DNA of 23,845 nucleotides from Pseudomonadota bacterium (GCA_023436885.1 JAEZHI010000020.1:1-23845); one strand, 5' to 3'. Shown: positions 6,818-15,173, numbered from the stretch's first letter. Notes: generated by a model from the letters alone, not told the origin. A program made the numbers and translations.

Positions 6818-7206
6818 CGACATCCTCCGAACCCGCTCCTTCCGCCGGCGCTGTCCGCGTCGCCATAGGTACCTCGACCGGCGCGCGCGTCAGCGAGCAT
6901 TTCGGCCACGCCACCCGCTTCGAGATCTGGGAAGTCGGTCCCGCCGGCTCCCGCTATCTCGAATCGCGCAACAACCGCCCCGCCTGCGGTTCCGGCTGCG
7001 GCGACCGGGCCGACGCGGTGATGGACGCCTCGGTGGCGCTGATTGCCGACTGCAAGGCCGTGGTGGTTTCGCGGCTTGGCGAGTGCGCCATCAACCGGCT
7101 GACCAAACTCGGCATTCTCGCCTTCGAGACCGACGATACGGTGGACGACACTGTCCGTCAGCTCGCCGCCTTCGACGGCCTGTTCAGCGCGGAGGCCGTA
7201 GCATGA
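6814..7206 (+). CDS. NifX/NafY-type cofactor-binding small protein
   Basis: This 130-residue protein belongs to the dinitrogenase iron-molybdenum cofactor family (NifX, NafY and the C-terminal domain of NifB). Typical features are VRVAIGTSTGARVSEHFGHA at the start, a Cys-bearing loop RPACGSGCGDR and the strand CKAVVVSRLGECAINRL. Such proteins bind or carry NifB-type iron-sulfur clusters. It overlaps both neighbours by ATGA. The next gene is a NifB homologue lacking this very domain, so the pair looks like a split NifB, with this protein acting as chaperone or carrier of the cluster to the NifD-like subunit. The transfer role is inference. Confidence 0.85.
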   Translation: MTTSSEPAPSAGAVRVAIGTSTGARVSEHFGHATRFEIWEVGPAGSRYLESRNNRPACGSGCGDRADAVMDASVALIADCKAVVVSRLGECAINRLTKLGILAFETDDTVDDTVRQLAAFDGLFSAEAVA

Positions 7207-8144
7207 GCGATCCTGGCATAACATCCTCGGCCTGCGCGGCACACGGCATGCGGCAGGCCGCCATGCAGCCAGCATTCCCCGATCTCGAAGGCAAGCACCC
7301 TTGCTTTTCGACCACGGCGGAAGGCCATGCCAAGGCGGCGCGCCTGCATCTTCCCGTCTCGCCGCTCTGCAACATCGCCTGCGCCTTCTGCCGGCGTGAC
7401 TTCAATCGCGTCGAACAGCGGCCCGGCGTCGCCGCCCGTCTGCTCAAACCGAAAGAGGCCGTCGAAGTCGTCGAGCGGGCGCTGCGGCTGATCCCCAATC
7501 TCTCCGTCGTCGGCATCGCCGGCCCCGGCGATCCGCTCGCCTCCGACCATGCCATCGAGACTTTCGCCGAGATCCATGCCCGCTGGCCCGAGCTGACCCT
7601 CTGCGTCTCCACCAACGGCCTGCAACTGCCGGCGCGCGTTGACGATCTCCACGCGGCCGGCGTGACCACGCTGACGGTGACGGTCAACGCCGTCGATCCG
7701 GGGATCCAGGCAGTCATCACACCGAAGCTCGCCTGGGAACGCAAGCGGCTCGACGGCGTTGTAGCGGCCCGGCGCTTGATCGACAGCCAGCTGAGCGGCA
7801 TCGCCCGTGCCGCCGAACTCGGCTTCACCATCAAGATCAACACGGTGCTGATCCCCACCATCAACGATCATCACATTGGCCAGGTGGCGGAGACGGTGGC
7901 GGCGGCCGGCGCGCGGATGATCAACGTCATCCCGCTGATCCCCGAGCATCAGCTCGCCCATTTGAAGGAACCGACCTTCATCGAGCGGCATAAGGCGCGC
8001 GCCGACGCAGCCCGCCACCTCAAGGTATTCACCCATTGCCAGCGCTGCCGGGCGGATGCCGCCGGCGTGCCCGGCCTCACCGATTACACGCGCGATCTTT
8101 ACGGCGACGATCTCGTTTCGGAACCAACCTTTTCTCACGGCTGA
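7203..8144 (+). CDS. NifB-like radical SAM cofactor synthase without NifX domain (candidate MarB)
   Basis: This 313-residue protein has the radical SAM motif C56-NIA-C60-AF-C63, GIAGPGDPLAS, STNGLQLP and NVIPLIPEH, all hallmarks of NifB. The extra cluster ligands also remain: C34 (KHPCFS) and C279/C282 (HCQRCRADAAG). NifB fuses two Fe4S4 clusters and inserts a carbide to make the Fe8S9C NifB-co (L-cluster). It ends soon after the HCQRC motif, as in short NifB forms; the NifX domain is encoded separately just upstream. Its presence implies that the D/K enzyme carries a complex carbide-type cofactor rather than a simple Fe4S4 cluster or a tetrapyrrole substrate site. ATG 7203 overlaps the previous stop. 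Confidence 0.88.
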   Translation: MSDPGITSSACAAHGMRQAAMQPAFPDLEGKHPCFSTTAEGHAKAARLHLPVSPLCNIACAFCRRDFNRVEQRPGVAARLLKPKEAVEVVERALRLIPNLSVVGIAGPGDPLASDHAIETFAEIHARWPELTLCVSTNGLQLPARVDDLHAAGVTTLTVTVNAVDPGIQAVITPKLAWERKRLDGVVAARRLIDSQLSGIARAAELGFTIKINTVLIPTINDHHIGQVAETVAAAGARMINVIPLIPEHQLAHLKEPTFIERHKARADAARHLKVFTHCQRCRADAAGVPGLTDYTRDLYGDDLVSEPTFSHG

Positions 8145-8175
8145 CCGCCCGCTCTCATCCCTCAAGGAGTATTTC

Positions 8176-9045
8176 ATGTCCCGCAAACCCAAGCAGATAG
8201 CCATCTACGGCAAGGGCGGTATCGGCAAGTCGACCACCACCTCCAACATCTCCGCCGCTCTCGCCGAGGCGGGCTACAAGGTGATGCAGTTCGGCTGCGA
8301 TCCGAAGGCCGACTCCACCACCACGCTGCGTGGCGGCGAGTACATCCCGTCTGTCCTCGACCTACTGGCAGAGAAGCGCCGGGTCGATGCCCGCGAGGCG
8401 GTATTCAAGGGCTTTGCCGGCATCTATTGCGTGGAAGCCGGCGGCCCAGCGCCCGGTGTCGGCTGCGCCGGCCGCGGCATCATCACCGCCGTCGAGCTCT
8501 TGAAGCAGCAGCGGGTTTTTGAGGATCTCGACCTCGACTTCGTCATCTACGACGTGCTGGGCGACGTGGTGTGCGGCGGCTTCGCCGTGCCGGTGCGCGA
8601 GGGCATCGCCGAACACGTCTTCACCGTCTCCTCGGCCGACTTCATGGCCATCTACGCCGCCAACAATTTGTTCCGCGGCATCGAGAAATTCTCGTCGAGC
8701 GGCGGCGCGCTGCTCGGCGGCATCATCGCCAACTCGATCAACACCGACTTCCAGCGCGAGATCATCGAGGACTTCTCGGCCAAGACCTCGACGCCGATCG
8801 TCCAGTTCGTGCCACGCTCGCTGACCGTCACCCAGGCCGAACTCTCGGGCAAGACGACCATCGAGGCGGCGCCGCAGTCCGAGCAGGCCGACGTCTACCG
8901 TGCGCTCGCCCGCCACATCGCCGGCCACGAACAGTCGAAGGTGCCGACGCCGCTCAGCCAGTCCGAACTGCGCGACTGGTCAGCGCGCTGGGCCGAGCAC
9001 ATCGTCCAGATGGAGCGAGCCGAACGGGCGCGCGCCGTGGCGTGA
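8176..9045 (+). CDS. NifH-like reductase ATPase (candidate MarH)
   Basis: This 289-residue cytoplasmic iron protein should donate electrons from ATP hydrolysis to the D/K complex. Walker A is GKGGIGKST (12-20). The Fe4S4-bridging cysteines of the homodimer are C97 (GVGCAGRGI) and C133 (DVLGDVVCGGF). R100, the ADP-ribosylated arginine in diazotroph NifH, is conserved. The sequence CDPKADST and the switch region are also NifH-like. AAGGAG (8163-8168) sets ATG 8176; upstream in-frame codons lie within the NifB-like gene. It is last in the operon, 31 bases after the NifB-like gene and with its own strong ribosome site, fitting the need for excess reductase. It may also serve cofactor maturation, since no other NifH is seen here. 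Confidence 0.92.
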   Translation: MSRKPKQIAIYGKGGIGKSTTTSNISAALAEAGYKVMQFGCDPKADSTTTLRGGEYIPSVLDLLAEKRRVDAREAVFKGFAGIYCVEAGGPAPGVGCAGRGIITAVELLKQQRVFEDLDLDFVIYDVLGDVVCGGFAVPVREGIAEHVFTVSSADFMAIYAANNLFRGIEKFSSSGGALLGGIIANSINTDFQREIIEDFSAKTSTPIVQFVPRSLTVTQAELSGKTTIEAAPQSEQADVYRALARHIAGHEQSKVPTPLSQSELRDWSARWAEHIVQMERAERARAVA

Positions 9046-9068
9046 TCCGGGCTGTTTCGGGGGAAACG

Positions 9069-9099
9069 GGGGCCGGAGGGATGACCTCCGGCCCCATTT
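9069..9099. terminator. Hairpin terminator of the nitrogenase-like operon
   Basis: A perfect 11-bp stem GGGGCCGGAGG (9069-9079) with CCTCCGGCCCC (9085-9095) has a 5-base loop, followed by ATTTG. The T run is short but the stem is very stable. It lies between convergent operons; the opposite strand after the stem reads CGTTTCC, so weak two-way termination is possible. Confidence 0.75.
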
Positions 9100-9156
9100 G
9101 CGTTCCATATCGGCTGCACCGCCGATGGATCGTGGAGTCCGGGCCGGCGAAGGCCG

Positions 9157-10506
9157 CTATGGAAGGCCTGTTGCCAGCCGATCGACGATAACCGGCGCCG
9201 GTGCCACTGGATCAGGTGACAGCGATATGGAGGCTCGAATGGCTGCCGCCGCGGCGCTCCAGGCCTCTTCGGTGCGTGCGTGCAGGACGCAGAGCGGGCG
9301 ATCGCGGGGTATGGTCTCGCCGCGCTGCGCCATCTCCGATAAGCCGACCGCATGGTCGATACCGTCCTCCGGACGGGTGCGGCCGGAGCCGAGCCGTAAC
9401 AGAGCCATGCCGATGGCATAACAATCCATTGCCGCGAGAGAACCGCTGTCGTCGGCAAACACCGGGCGGACGATCGGGGCATCCTCAAGATACCGCTCGG
9501 GATGGTCGACGAAGTCGGCCGGACCTCCGAAGGCAGCGATCATGCGCGCAAAGCGCTCGGCGGCACTGCCGTCATCAAGGCGAGCCAGCGCCAGGCGACG
9601 GCCAGCCACAATATCGTCGGCGACCCCTCCCATCACCAGCGTCTCGGCGGCCAGCGCCAGCACCGTTTCGAGCGCGCGGGGCTCACGGGCCTTGCCGGTG
9701 AGGAAGGCGATGATCTCGCGCAGTTGCGGATTGCTGCCGACGGCGGACCCGAGAATGACCGTCAGGTCGGAAATCAGCGTCACCATGGGAATGCCGACGC
9801 CGGCGGCGACGCCAACCAGGCTTTCCGCCAGCTCGCGTGCTCGCATGACATCGGTCATGAAGGCACCTGACCCGAAGGGCACCGTCATCACCAGGCCGTT
9901 GATGCCGGCGGCGAGCTTCTTGGACATGATGGAGCCGGTGATGAGCGGTACGCTTTCAACCGTGCCGCTGACATCGCGCGTGAAGTAGATGGGCCTGTCG
10001 GCAGGTGCCAGTTCGGCCGTGGGGCCGATGATCGCGCCGCCCACTTCGGCGACGGTGCGCATGAACAGCTCCGTCGCCGGGGATGTGTCATATCCGGCGA
10101 TGGCATCAAGCAGATCGATTTCGCCGCCGGTATGGCCGAGACCGCGCGCCGAGATCATCGGCATGTGAATGCCGCAAGCGGCCACCAGCGGCACCAGGAT
10201 CAGGCTGATCTTCTCGTCTCCGACGCCGCCGCTCGAATGCTTGTCGATGATCGTCGGCCCTGACAGGCCGATGTCCGACCAGTCGATCACCCGGCCGCTG
10301 TCTCGCATCGCCAAAGTGTAGGCCAGCCGTTCTTCGGCCGTCATGCCGTTGAGATAGACCGCCATGGTGAAGGCGCCGATCTGACTCGGACTGACCGTCC
10401 CGTCCGTGACGCCACGGACGAAACGGGCAATATCCTCGGGCGCCAGCGGCAGCCGGTCTCGCTTGCGGCGGATGACCTCCTGCGGCACGAAATCGGTACG
10501 GGTCAT
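9157..10506 (-). CDS. deoA: Thymidine/pyrimidine-nucleoside phosphorylase family protein with altered phosphate site
   Basis: This 449-residue DeoA-like enzyme would cleave a pyrimidine nucleoside with phosphate to base and (deoxy)ribose 1-phosphate. Motifs: KHSSGGVGDE (K89, S91), ARGLGHTGGEIDLLD (120-134), TRDVSGTVESVPLI with R177, and S192/K196, matching E. coli Arg171, Ser186 and Lys190. The key oddity is E129 where E. coli Thr123, a phosphate contact, is expected (GHTGGT in the family, GHTGGE here). VKVGSGAF of the family is also VPFGSGAF. A negative charge in the phosphate pocket raises doubt about ordinary phosphorolysis. ATG 10506 is chosen for its GGAG site and alignment with DeoA; an upstream start overlaps the nucleoside hydrolase gene. 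It is last in the nucleoside operon. Confidence 0.85.
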   Translation of the reverse strand: MTRTDFVPQEVIRRKRDRLPLAPEDIARFVRGVTDGTVSPSQIGAFTMAVYLNGMTAEERLAYTLAMRDSGRVIDWSDIGLSGPTIIDKHSSGGVGDEKISLILVPLVAACGIHMPMISARGLGHTGGEIDLLDAIAGYDTSPATELFMRTVAEVGGAIIGPTAELAPADRPIYFTRDVSGTVESVPLITGSIMSKKLAAGINGLVMTVPFGSGAFMTDVMRARELAESLVGVAAGVGIPMVTLISDLTVILGSAVGSNPQLREIIAFLTGKAREPRALETVLALAAETLVMGGVADDIVAGRRLALARLDDGSAAERFARMIAAFGGPADFVDHPERYLEDAPIVRPVFADDSGSLAAMDCYAIGMALLRLGSGRTRPEDGIDHAVGLSEMAQRGETIPRDRPLCVLHARTEEAWSAAAAAIRASISLSPDPVAPAPVIVDRLATGLP

Positions 10507-10522
10507 CGAAGTCTCCGGGGTG

Positions 10523-11464
10523 TCAGGGCAGGCGCGCCAGCCGCGTAGCGAGCAGGTCGTAGAAGCCATCCACGTCGACCTGCCTCAGGAAGGTCGCATT
10601 GGCGGGACGTTCGGTGACGCGCCACCAGTCAACGACGGTCATGCCGGCCGTGTAGGTGCCGGTCAGCTCGACTTCGACATTGACGAAGCGGCCGGCGAAC
10701 AGGTCGGGTCGCAGCAGAAAGGCGATGGCACAGGGATCATGCAGGGGTGCGCCATCCCAGCCGTATTTCTTCAGATCGAAGTGTTCCGAGAAGCGCAACA
10801 TGGCCACCGCCGCCCGGGCACAAGCGGTGCCGGATGCCTCCATGGCGTCAAGCCGGGCCGGCGTCGACCGACATTGGTGCGTCACGTCCATCGGCACCAT
10901 GGTGATCTTCAGGCCGCTTTTGAGAACGACATCCACAGCTTCGGGGTCGACATAATCATTGAAGCCGGCCGCCGGCGTTATGTTGCCGCCCTCACTGAAG
11001 GAGCCGGAAATCATCACCAGCTCGGCGATGCCGGCCTTGATGCCCGGCGCCTGCACCAGTGCCATGGCAAGATTGGTGAGCGGACCGAGGGTGACGAGGG
11101 TGATCTCGCCGGGCGCCGCGGCGAGCAGCGTGTCGATCAGAAAGGCAACGCCGTGCTTGGCCTGAACTTCAAGATGGGGAACTGGCAGGCTGGGGCCGTC
11201 GAGACCCGTCGGGCCATGGACATGTTCCGCCGTGACCAGCGGCCGCCGCATCGGTCGGTCGCAGCCGGCATAGAGTGGCACATCCGGTCGGCTGGCAAGT
11301 TCCAGGACCTGGCGGGCATTATAGGTGGTGCGCGCCAGCGGGACGTTGCCGGCAACGGTGACGATGCCCAGGACCTCAAGCTCTTCGGGGGAAGCCAGCG
11401 CCATCAGCATGGCGACCGCGTCATCCTGTCCGGGATCGGTATCGATGATGATCTTGCGCGCCAT
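10523..11464 (-). CDS. Inosine-uridine preferring nucleoside hydrolase
   Basis: This 313-residue enzyme of the IU-nucleoside hydrolase family hydrolyses the N-glycosidic bond of ribonucleosides to base and ribose. The N-terminal Ca2+-binding aspartate cluster DTDPGQDDA is intact. Other family signs are HGPTGLDG, TLGPLTNLA, FNDYVDPEAVDVV and PLHDPCAIA (late catalytic His/Asp region). Length is normal. ATG 11464 is preceded by GGAGGTGA at a good distance; an alternative GTG at 11473 overlaps the amidohydrolase stop. It is probably cytoplasmic, acting on nucleosides brought in by the BMP transporter of the same operon. Base specificity cannot be read. Confidence 0.92.
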   Translation of the reverse strand: MARKIIIDTDPGQDDAVAMLMALASPEELEVLGIVTVAGNVPLARTTYNARQVLELASRPDVPLYAGCDRPMRRPLVTAEHVHGPTGLDGPSLPVPHLEVQAKHGVAFLIDTLLAAAPGEITLVTLGPLTNLAMALVQAPGIKAGIAELVMISGSFSEGGNITPAAGFNDYVDPEAVDVVLKSGLKITMVPMDVTHQCRSTPARLDAMEASGTACARAAVAMLRFSEHFDLKKYGWDGAPLHDPCAIAFLLRPDLFAGRFVNVEVELTGTYTAGMTVVDWWRVTERPANATFLRQVDVDGFYDLLATRLARLP

Positions 11465-11469
11465 GTCCG

Positions 11470-13005
11470 TCACCTCCGCCAGGCCGGCAGGTCGCCGGCA
11501 TATCGATTGAGGCCGAGATCCACCTCGGAGGCCTGGCGGTGCATCTGGGCGAGCCAGGGCTCAAAGACCCGCCCACGCTCTTCGTTGACCGCCTGTTCGG
11601 CGAGATGCGCGGGCATCAATTCGGCGATCTCGTCGAAGATGGCTTGTTCGTCGACGCGCGTAAGGCGCCCGCCCTCGACCACGATTTCTCCGGCCACCAT
11701 CACCAGTTTCACGGAACTGCCGTTCTCGGAGAACACCAGATGCTTGACCGGGTCGTTCAGCGGAACAAAGGGATAGGTGCCGAGGTCGAGCATGAGGAGA
11801 TCGGCGGCCTTGCCCGGCGCGAGAGAGCCTGTGACCTCGCCGAGGCGGCCGGCACGGGCGCCGCCCAGAGTCGCCATGGACAGGACCTCGGCCGCCGTCA
11901 GCCAGTCCTGCGGATCGGGGCCCGGCACGCCCTGAACCAGCGCCGCCACGCGCATCAGATCGAAAACGCGCGCGCTGTCGTTCGAAGACAAGCCGTCGGT
12001 GCCGAGCGCGACGTTGATTCCAGCCTCCAGCATGCGGCGGATCGGCGCCACGCCGGAGCCAAGGCGCAGGTTGGAAATGGCGTTGTGCGCCACCGAGACG
12101 CCGGCTTCGCCCATCAGGGCCATGTCCTCGTCGCTCACCCAGACGGCATGGGCGATCGTCGTCTGGGAACTCAGGATTCCGAGATCGGCCATGTAGGCGA
12201 TGAGGCTCTTGCCGTGGAGTTCCGGTCCGGTCACCGTCTGTACCTTGGTTTCCAGCACATGGGTATGGAACTGGAGATCGTGGCGGACAGCGAAATCGTG
12301 GCAGGCGACCAGCAGATCGGGCGGGCAGCGTTGCGGCGCCGACGGGGCGACCATAAACCGCAGCCGTCCCTGTCGTCCGTGGAATGCTGCATAGGCCGCT
12401 TCGCAGAAATCGAGATAGGTCGCGGTATTGGTCAGCGGAGCGGCATCGAGCGTTTGCTGCAGCGCGGCCGGCATGATGGATCGCGCATAGGGCAGGGTGT
12501 CGAGCATCGGGATATTGATGATCGCGTTCGAGATCGTCGCCCGGATGCCGGCGTCGTCATAGGCCTGAACCGCTGCCAGCATGCGCTCGAGATCGTGGCC
12601 CGGCGGATCGAAGAAATCGTCGGAAAGGGCGGTGACGCCACTCTTCAGCGATTCCATCGCCAGAAGAAGACTGCGCAGGTAGAGAAGGCGTGGGGAGACC
12701 GGCGCGTCGACCAGGAGCGGGTAGGCGTAGAGCGACCAGATTTCGAGCGGCATGCGCTCGAAGCGGCCGCGCAGGAAGGTCTCGCTGGAGTGGGTATGGG
12801 CATTGACGAGGCCCGGCATGATCAAGTGCCCGGCGGCTTCGATGACGCGATCGCCCGGACGCGGCATGATGGTTCCACCGATGTCGGCGATCCGCCCATC
12901 TTCGACGAGAAGATCGCCGATGCGAATGGCAAATCCTGTTGGGCCGTCGAGCGTCAGGAGACGGCCTCCGCGCAGCAGGACGGGAGGCGGAGGTGCGTTG
13001 GTCAT
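11470..13005 (-). CDS. Amidohydrolase (MtaD/SAH deaminase–AtzA/TrzN family)
   Basis: This 511-residue metal-dependent hydrolase has the family's ligand set: VNAHTHSS (H70, H72), FHTHVLETK, IAHAVW and LGTDGLSSNDS. It sits in the cytosolic subgroup holding 5-methylthioadenosine/S-adenosylhomocysteine deaminase, guanine deaminase and chlorohydrolases, which remove amino or other groups from heterocyclic rings. It is some 60-80 residues longer than typical MtaD, with a C-terminal extension rich in charged helix. In this operon, deamination of an imported nucleoside or its base is the natural role; a methylthio-adenosine-like substrate is attractive given the nearby Mar-like genes but unproven. 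ATG 13005 follows the SDR stop by 7 bases; an upstream in-frame start would overlap the SDR gene. Confidence 0.85.
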   Translation of the reverse strand: MTNAPPPPVLLRGGRLLTLDGPTGFAIRIGDLLVEDGRIADIGGTIMPRPGDRVIEAAGHLIMPGLVNAHTHSSETFLRGRFERMPLEIWSLYAYPLLVDAPVSPRLLYLRSLLLAMESLKSGVTALSDDFFDPPGHDLERMLAAVQAYDDAGIRATISNAIINIPMLDTLPYARSIMPAALQQTLDAAPLTNTATYLDFCEAAYAAFHGRQGRLRFMVAPSAPQRCPPDLLVACHDFAVRHDLQFHTHVLETKVQTVTGPELHGKSLIAYMADLGILSSQTTIAHAVWVSDEDMALMGEAGVSVAHNAISNLRLGSGVAPIRRMLEAGINVALGTDGLSSNDSARVFDLMRVAALVQGVPGPDPQDWLTAAEVLSMATLGGARAGRLGEVTGSLAPGKAADLLMLDLGTYPFVPLNDPVKHLVFSENGSSVKLVMVAGEIVVEGGRLTRVDEQAIFDEIAELMPAHLAEQAVNEERGRVFEPWLAQMHRQASEVDLGLNRYAGDLPAWRR

Positions 13006-13012
13006 CGTCGCC

Positions 13013-13831
13013 TCAATAGGGAGTGTCGCCGCCATCGACGTTGATCGCCTGACCGCGGATCAACATGGCGTCGTCGGACAGCAGGAAGGAGACGCAGCGG
13101 CCAATTTCCTCGGGCGTCGTGTGGCGCTTGAGCTGCCCGGAGACCATCTGATCGAAAACCGCCTCGGGCGTTTCTCCCGAAAGCGACGAATAGACCTCCG
13201 CCACCTGTCGCAACATCGGCGTCGCGACCGATCCCGGACACACGCAGTTGACGTTGATGTCGTTGGCGGCAAGCGCCGCGGAGAGCATGCGCGTCATGGA
13301 GATCAGGGCGGCCTTGGTGGCGCTGTAGGCGATCATCGTTTCGGCATGGCCGACCTTGCCGGCCTCCGAGGAAATGTTGACGATGGCACCGGTGATCTTT
13401 CTTTCGATCATCGATTTCGCAACCAGCCGCGCCGCCTCGTAGGCACCGAAGACGTTGATTTCGAACTGACGCCGCCAGATGTCGAGATCATGCTCGAGTG
13501 GTGGGGCGTGCAGCGCCACGGCGGCGCCATTGACGAGGCCGTCGAGTCGCCCGTGCCAGGCGAGCGCCTGTTCGACCATGGCCGAGACCGAGGCGGCGTT
13601 GGCGATGTCAACGGCGAGCGGCAGCACGCGTGGGTCAGACGGAATCCGCGACGGATCGAGATCCGCCGCGGCAACGAAGGCGCCGGCGTCGAGCAATGTC
13701 GAGACCAACCCTGCGCCGACGCCGCCGGCCGCTCCGGTGATCAGGAAGGTCTTGCCGGTGTGAGCCTGCGTCTTGACCGAGGAGCGGACGGGCAGGGGTG
13801 GGTGGCTGCCGAAGTTGGCGTAAGCGGTCAT
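13013..13831 (-). CDS. Short-chain dehydrogenase/reductase
   Basis: This 272-residue classical SDR has the nucleotide-binding motif TGAAGGVGAG, the acidic residue after strand 2 (AADLDP, pointing to NAD), NGAAVA in place of the usual NNAG, catalytic Ser in NISSEAG and YSATK (Tyr and Lys). The C-terminus INVDGGDTPY is typical. It probably oxidises or reduces a sugar or alcohol released from the imported nucleoside. ATG 13831 overlaps the VOC-gene stop (ATGA), so an earlier start inside that gene is unnecessary. Confidence 0.9.
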   Translation of the reverse strand: MTAYANFGSHPPLPVRSSVKTQAHTGKTFLITGAAGGVGAGLVSTLLDAGAFVAAADLDPSRIPSDPRVLPLAVDIANAASVSAMVEQALAWHGRLDGLVNGAAVALHAPPLEHDLDIWRRQFEINVFGAYEAARLVAKSMIERKITGAIVNISSEAGKVGHAETMIAYSATKAALISMTRMLSAALAANDINVNCVCPGSVATPMLRQVAEVYSSLSGETPEAVFDQMVSGQLKRHTTPEEIGRCVSFLLSDDAMLIRGQAINVDGGDTPY

Positions 13832-14268
13832 GAGGTGCCCTCGCTTGCTGCAATCTTGCCGGGCGCGCCGCCGGGCAACCAGGCGTAAAGTTCCCAAACC
13901 TCGCGGTCGGGTCCGTTGAAATAGGCGCCATAGGCGTTCCAGGCATAGGACGCCGGCGGCGCTACAAAAGAGACCCCGGCCGCCTTCAACTCGTCATATG
14001 CGGCATCGAGCTCGGCCTTGCTGTCGAGCTTGACGGCGATCAGCACGGTGCTGTCGGACTCCGGATCGACAGGCGTCCCCGTGTGGGCGGAAAGGTGGCT
14101 GCGATCCCAGAGCGCCAAGGTGAGGCCCGCCCCGGAAAAGTCGGCAAATCCTGGGGCGCGGTGCTGGAGACGGAAGCCGAGACGATCGCGATAAAAGGCG
14201 ATCGATGCCTCGATGTCGCGGACCAGGATGCAGACGTCGTTGATGGCGTGGCGTTGGGCAAATGTCAT
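13828..14268 (-). CDS. VOC/glyoxalase-family protein
   Basis: This 146-residue protein has one vicinal-oxygen-chelate fold repeat pair: HAINDVCILVRDIEASIAFY with a metal-type His near the N-terminus and DREVWELYAW near the C-terminus, where the Glu is the usual second ligand. Glyoxalase I, dioxygenases, epimerases and resistance proteins share this fold, so the reaction cannot be named. Its place between transporter and SDR genes suggests isomerisation or ring opening of an imported compound. AAGGA precedes ATG 14268. Confidence 0.85.
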   Translation of the reverse strand: MTFAQRHAINDVCILVRDIEASIAFYRDRLGFRLQHRAPGFADFSGAGLTLALWDRSHLSAHTGTPVDPESDSTVLIAVKLDSKAELDAAYDELKAAGVSFVAPPASYAWNAYGAYFNGPDREVWELYAWLPGGAPGKIAASEGTS

Positions 14269-14276
14269 GTTGATCC

Positions 14277-15173
14277 TTAGTAATCGCGGAGTTCACCAAA
14301 GCTTGCGGGGGCAGCCGCCAGGCCGCCGCGCAGCCGGCCGCTCAGCCAAACGCCAAAGACGGTGGCGAGATAGGGAAGGGCGAGCAGCAGGTCGTGGGGA
14401 ACGGCGTCGCCGAACACCAGCTGGGCGCGGATGCCGAGAGCGCCAACGACCGAGAAGAATATGGCGGCAAAGGCCGATCCGATCGGATGGGAGGCGCCGA
14501 ACACCACGGCGGCAAAGGCCATGAAACCGCGTCCGGCTGTCATGTTCTGGGCGAAGATCTGAAGGCTGCCGGTGGCAAGCTCAGCGCCGCCGGCCGCTGC
14601 CAGCACGCCGCCGAAGGCGAGGGCGAACAGGCGCATGCGCGAGGGATCGACGCCGGCGCTGCGCGCGGCGAACGGATGTTCGCCGGAGGCTGCGAGCTGC
14701 AGGCCGAAGCGGGTGCGTCTGAGCAGGACCCACATTCCGAACACGACGAAGGGCATCGCCGCCACCAGGATGGACAGAGAAGCGAACGGGCCGAAGGCTT
14801 CTCCGAGGCGGGGAAGGCCGAAGGGAGCGGTCACCGAGGCCTGGCTGCCGAAGATCGACTGCGAGGCAAGCGATGTCCCGCCGATGCCGAGGCCGGTGAG
14901 ACCGAGCCCGGCGATGATGGGATTGGCCTTGAGTTTCTCGATGGTGAACCAGAGGAGGACCGAGGCCAGAACCGAGAGAATGACAGCCGCCAGCAGGGCG
15001 AGGCCGAGCGAACCGGTCAACACGATGCCGATGACCGTGGCCGCGGCGCCGATGATCATCACTCCTTCGAGACCGAGATGCCAGATGCCGGCGCGCTGGG
15101 CGATGACACCGGCCATGGTCACATAGACAAGGGGCGTGGCCGACCGAAGGATGGCGACGAGGAGATCGTTCAT
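14277..15173 (-). CDS. BMP-type ABC transporter permease 2 (nucleoside importer, NupQ-like)
   Basis: This 298-residue inner-membrane protein has about 8-9 hydrophobic segments and the family marker GIWHLGLEGVMIIGA near the N-terminus. The motif GEHPFAARSAGVDPSRMRLFALAFGG is the cytoplasmic coupling loop of branched-chain/ribose/nucleoside permeases. ATG 15173 overlaps the stop of the first permease. A longer open frame extends upstream to 15938, but that region is the first permease in another frame. Confidence 0.9.
   Translation of the reverse strand: MNDLLVAILRSATPLVYVTMAGVIAQRAGIWHLGLEGVMIIGAAATVIGIVLTGSLGLALLAAVILSVLASVLLWFTIEKLKANPIIAGLGLTGLGIGGTSLASQSIFGSQASVTAPFGLPRLGEAFGPFASLSILVAAMPFVVFGMWVLLRRTRFGLQLAASGEHPFAARSAGVDPSRMRLFALAFGGVLAAAGGAELATGSLQIFAQNMTAGRGFMAFAAVVFGASHPIGSAFAAIFFSVVGALGIRAQLVFGDAVPHDLLLALPYLATVFGVWLSGRLRGGLAAAPASFGELRDY

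Noticed and set aside
3886..9045. True molybdenum nitrogenase or a protochlorophyllide/chlorin reductase
   Set aside because: The D subunit lacks Gln191, His195, His442 and Lys426 equivalents and no nifEN or nifV is present, which argues against N2 fixation. The presence of NifB and NifX homologues argues against tetrapyrrole reductases.
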